From a virus, in the IMG/VR virus record IMGVR_UViG_3300034012_002969, positions 1 to 43,028 of that record: a DNA stretch of 43,028 bases, one strand, 5' to 3'. Positions 42,897 to 43,028 of the stretch are shown here, one piece after another. The notes under the pieces were generated by a model. The model had not been told where the DNA came from. It was given only the letters and a program-made list of their open reading frames with translations, and searched no databases. A program made the position numbers and the translations under genes. Position 1 is the first letter of the stretch, and each line of letters starts with the position of its first letter.

Positions 42897-43028
42897 CCTT
42901 GCGTTGCCTTCCACATCAGAACCGTCGAAATGGCGAATCCGAGTCCATAGATCGACATCGTGCCGGGCCGTGTATGGCGCCCGTTCCACTTGCCAGCGAG
43001 CCAGTCGGTGCATGCAGCCACGACAAGA
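42893..43028 (-). CDS. C-terminal fragment of a small membrane protein (runs off the window)
   Basis: Reading leftward from the window edge, 44 residues are open before TGA at 42895-42893: they include CTDWLAGKWNGRHTRPGT and then a hydrophobic helix, MSIYGLGFAISTVLMW. The ATGA overlap with the next gene supports it as a real gene. A competing frame over the same bases (MHRLARWQVERAPYTARHD) is also open and cannot be excluded. The start is outside the window. Confidence 0.45.
   Translation of the reverse strand, partial: LVVAACTDWLAGKWNGRHTRPGTMSIYGLGFAISTVLMWKATQG

Overview
The window is almost entirely a tailed-phage genome with podovirus-like gene content. It is about 65% G+C by eye and tightly packed: genes abut or overlap by 4 bases, and no gap exceeds about 100 bases. 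There is no integrase, repressor, phage RNA polymerase or DNA polymerase, so a lytic phage that uses host RNA polymerase is the simplest reading. The host cannot be named. High G+C fits many proteobacteria, and a striking excess of GAATC/GATTC (the GANTC family methylated by CcrM in Alphaproteobacteria) makes an alphaproteobacterial host worth testing.

Layout: (1) 23-1055, rightward: an Acb2/Tad1-like cyclic-nucleotide sponge (predicted anti-CBASS/anti-Thoeris) followed by two small unknown genes. (2) 1052-3063, leftward: large and small terminase, inverted relative to all other virion genes. (3) 3138-32937, rightward: the late region. It runs portal, small basic protein, scaffold, major capsid, terminator, two head-tail adaptors, tail fibre, several small appendage proteins, a 614-residue protein with eleven exact 20-residue repeats, a 1091-residue tailspike flanked by two stand-alone copies of its own N-terminal module, endolysin and holin-like genes, a tail-nozzle-like protein, a GNAT acetyltransferase, internal virion proteins, a 2451-residue polyvalent-type giant protein with an internal Tat-like signal and a zincin HEALH motif, a zinc-ribbon protein and an HNH protein. 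(4) 32892-43028, leftward: early/replication genes. In transcription order these are a membrane protein cut by the window edge, a Cys-rich protein, a DUF3310 protein, a VRR-NUC nuclease, an unknown, an adenine methyltransferase, an SNF2-like helicase, a small coiled-coil protein behind a clear sigma70-type promoter, an ssDNA-binding-like protein with an acidic tail, an AEP primase/DUF927 helicase fusion and five small, mostly Cys-rich proteins.

How it fits together: the leftward block would replicate and process DNA. The rightward block builds a short-tailed particle whose fibre and spike bind surface polysaccharide, and whose internal proteins probably form an ejection channel. The endolysin and holins release progeny, the terminase packages DNA, and the sponge would blunt nucleotide-signalling immunity. 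The most unusual signals are the extended Acb2-like sponge, the duplicated tailspike module, the 20-residue repeat array, the Tat-like/zincin segment inside the giant protein, and the roughly six-fold excess of GAWTC sites, several of which directly abut start codons and cluster in the early promoter.
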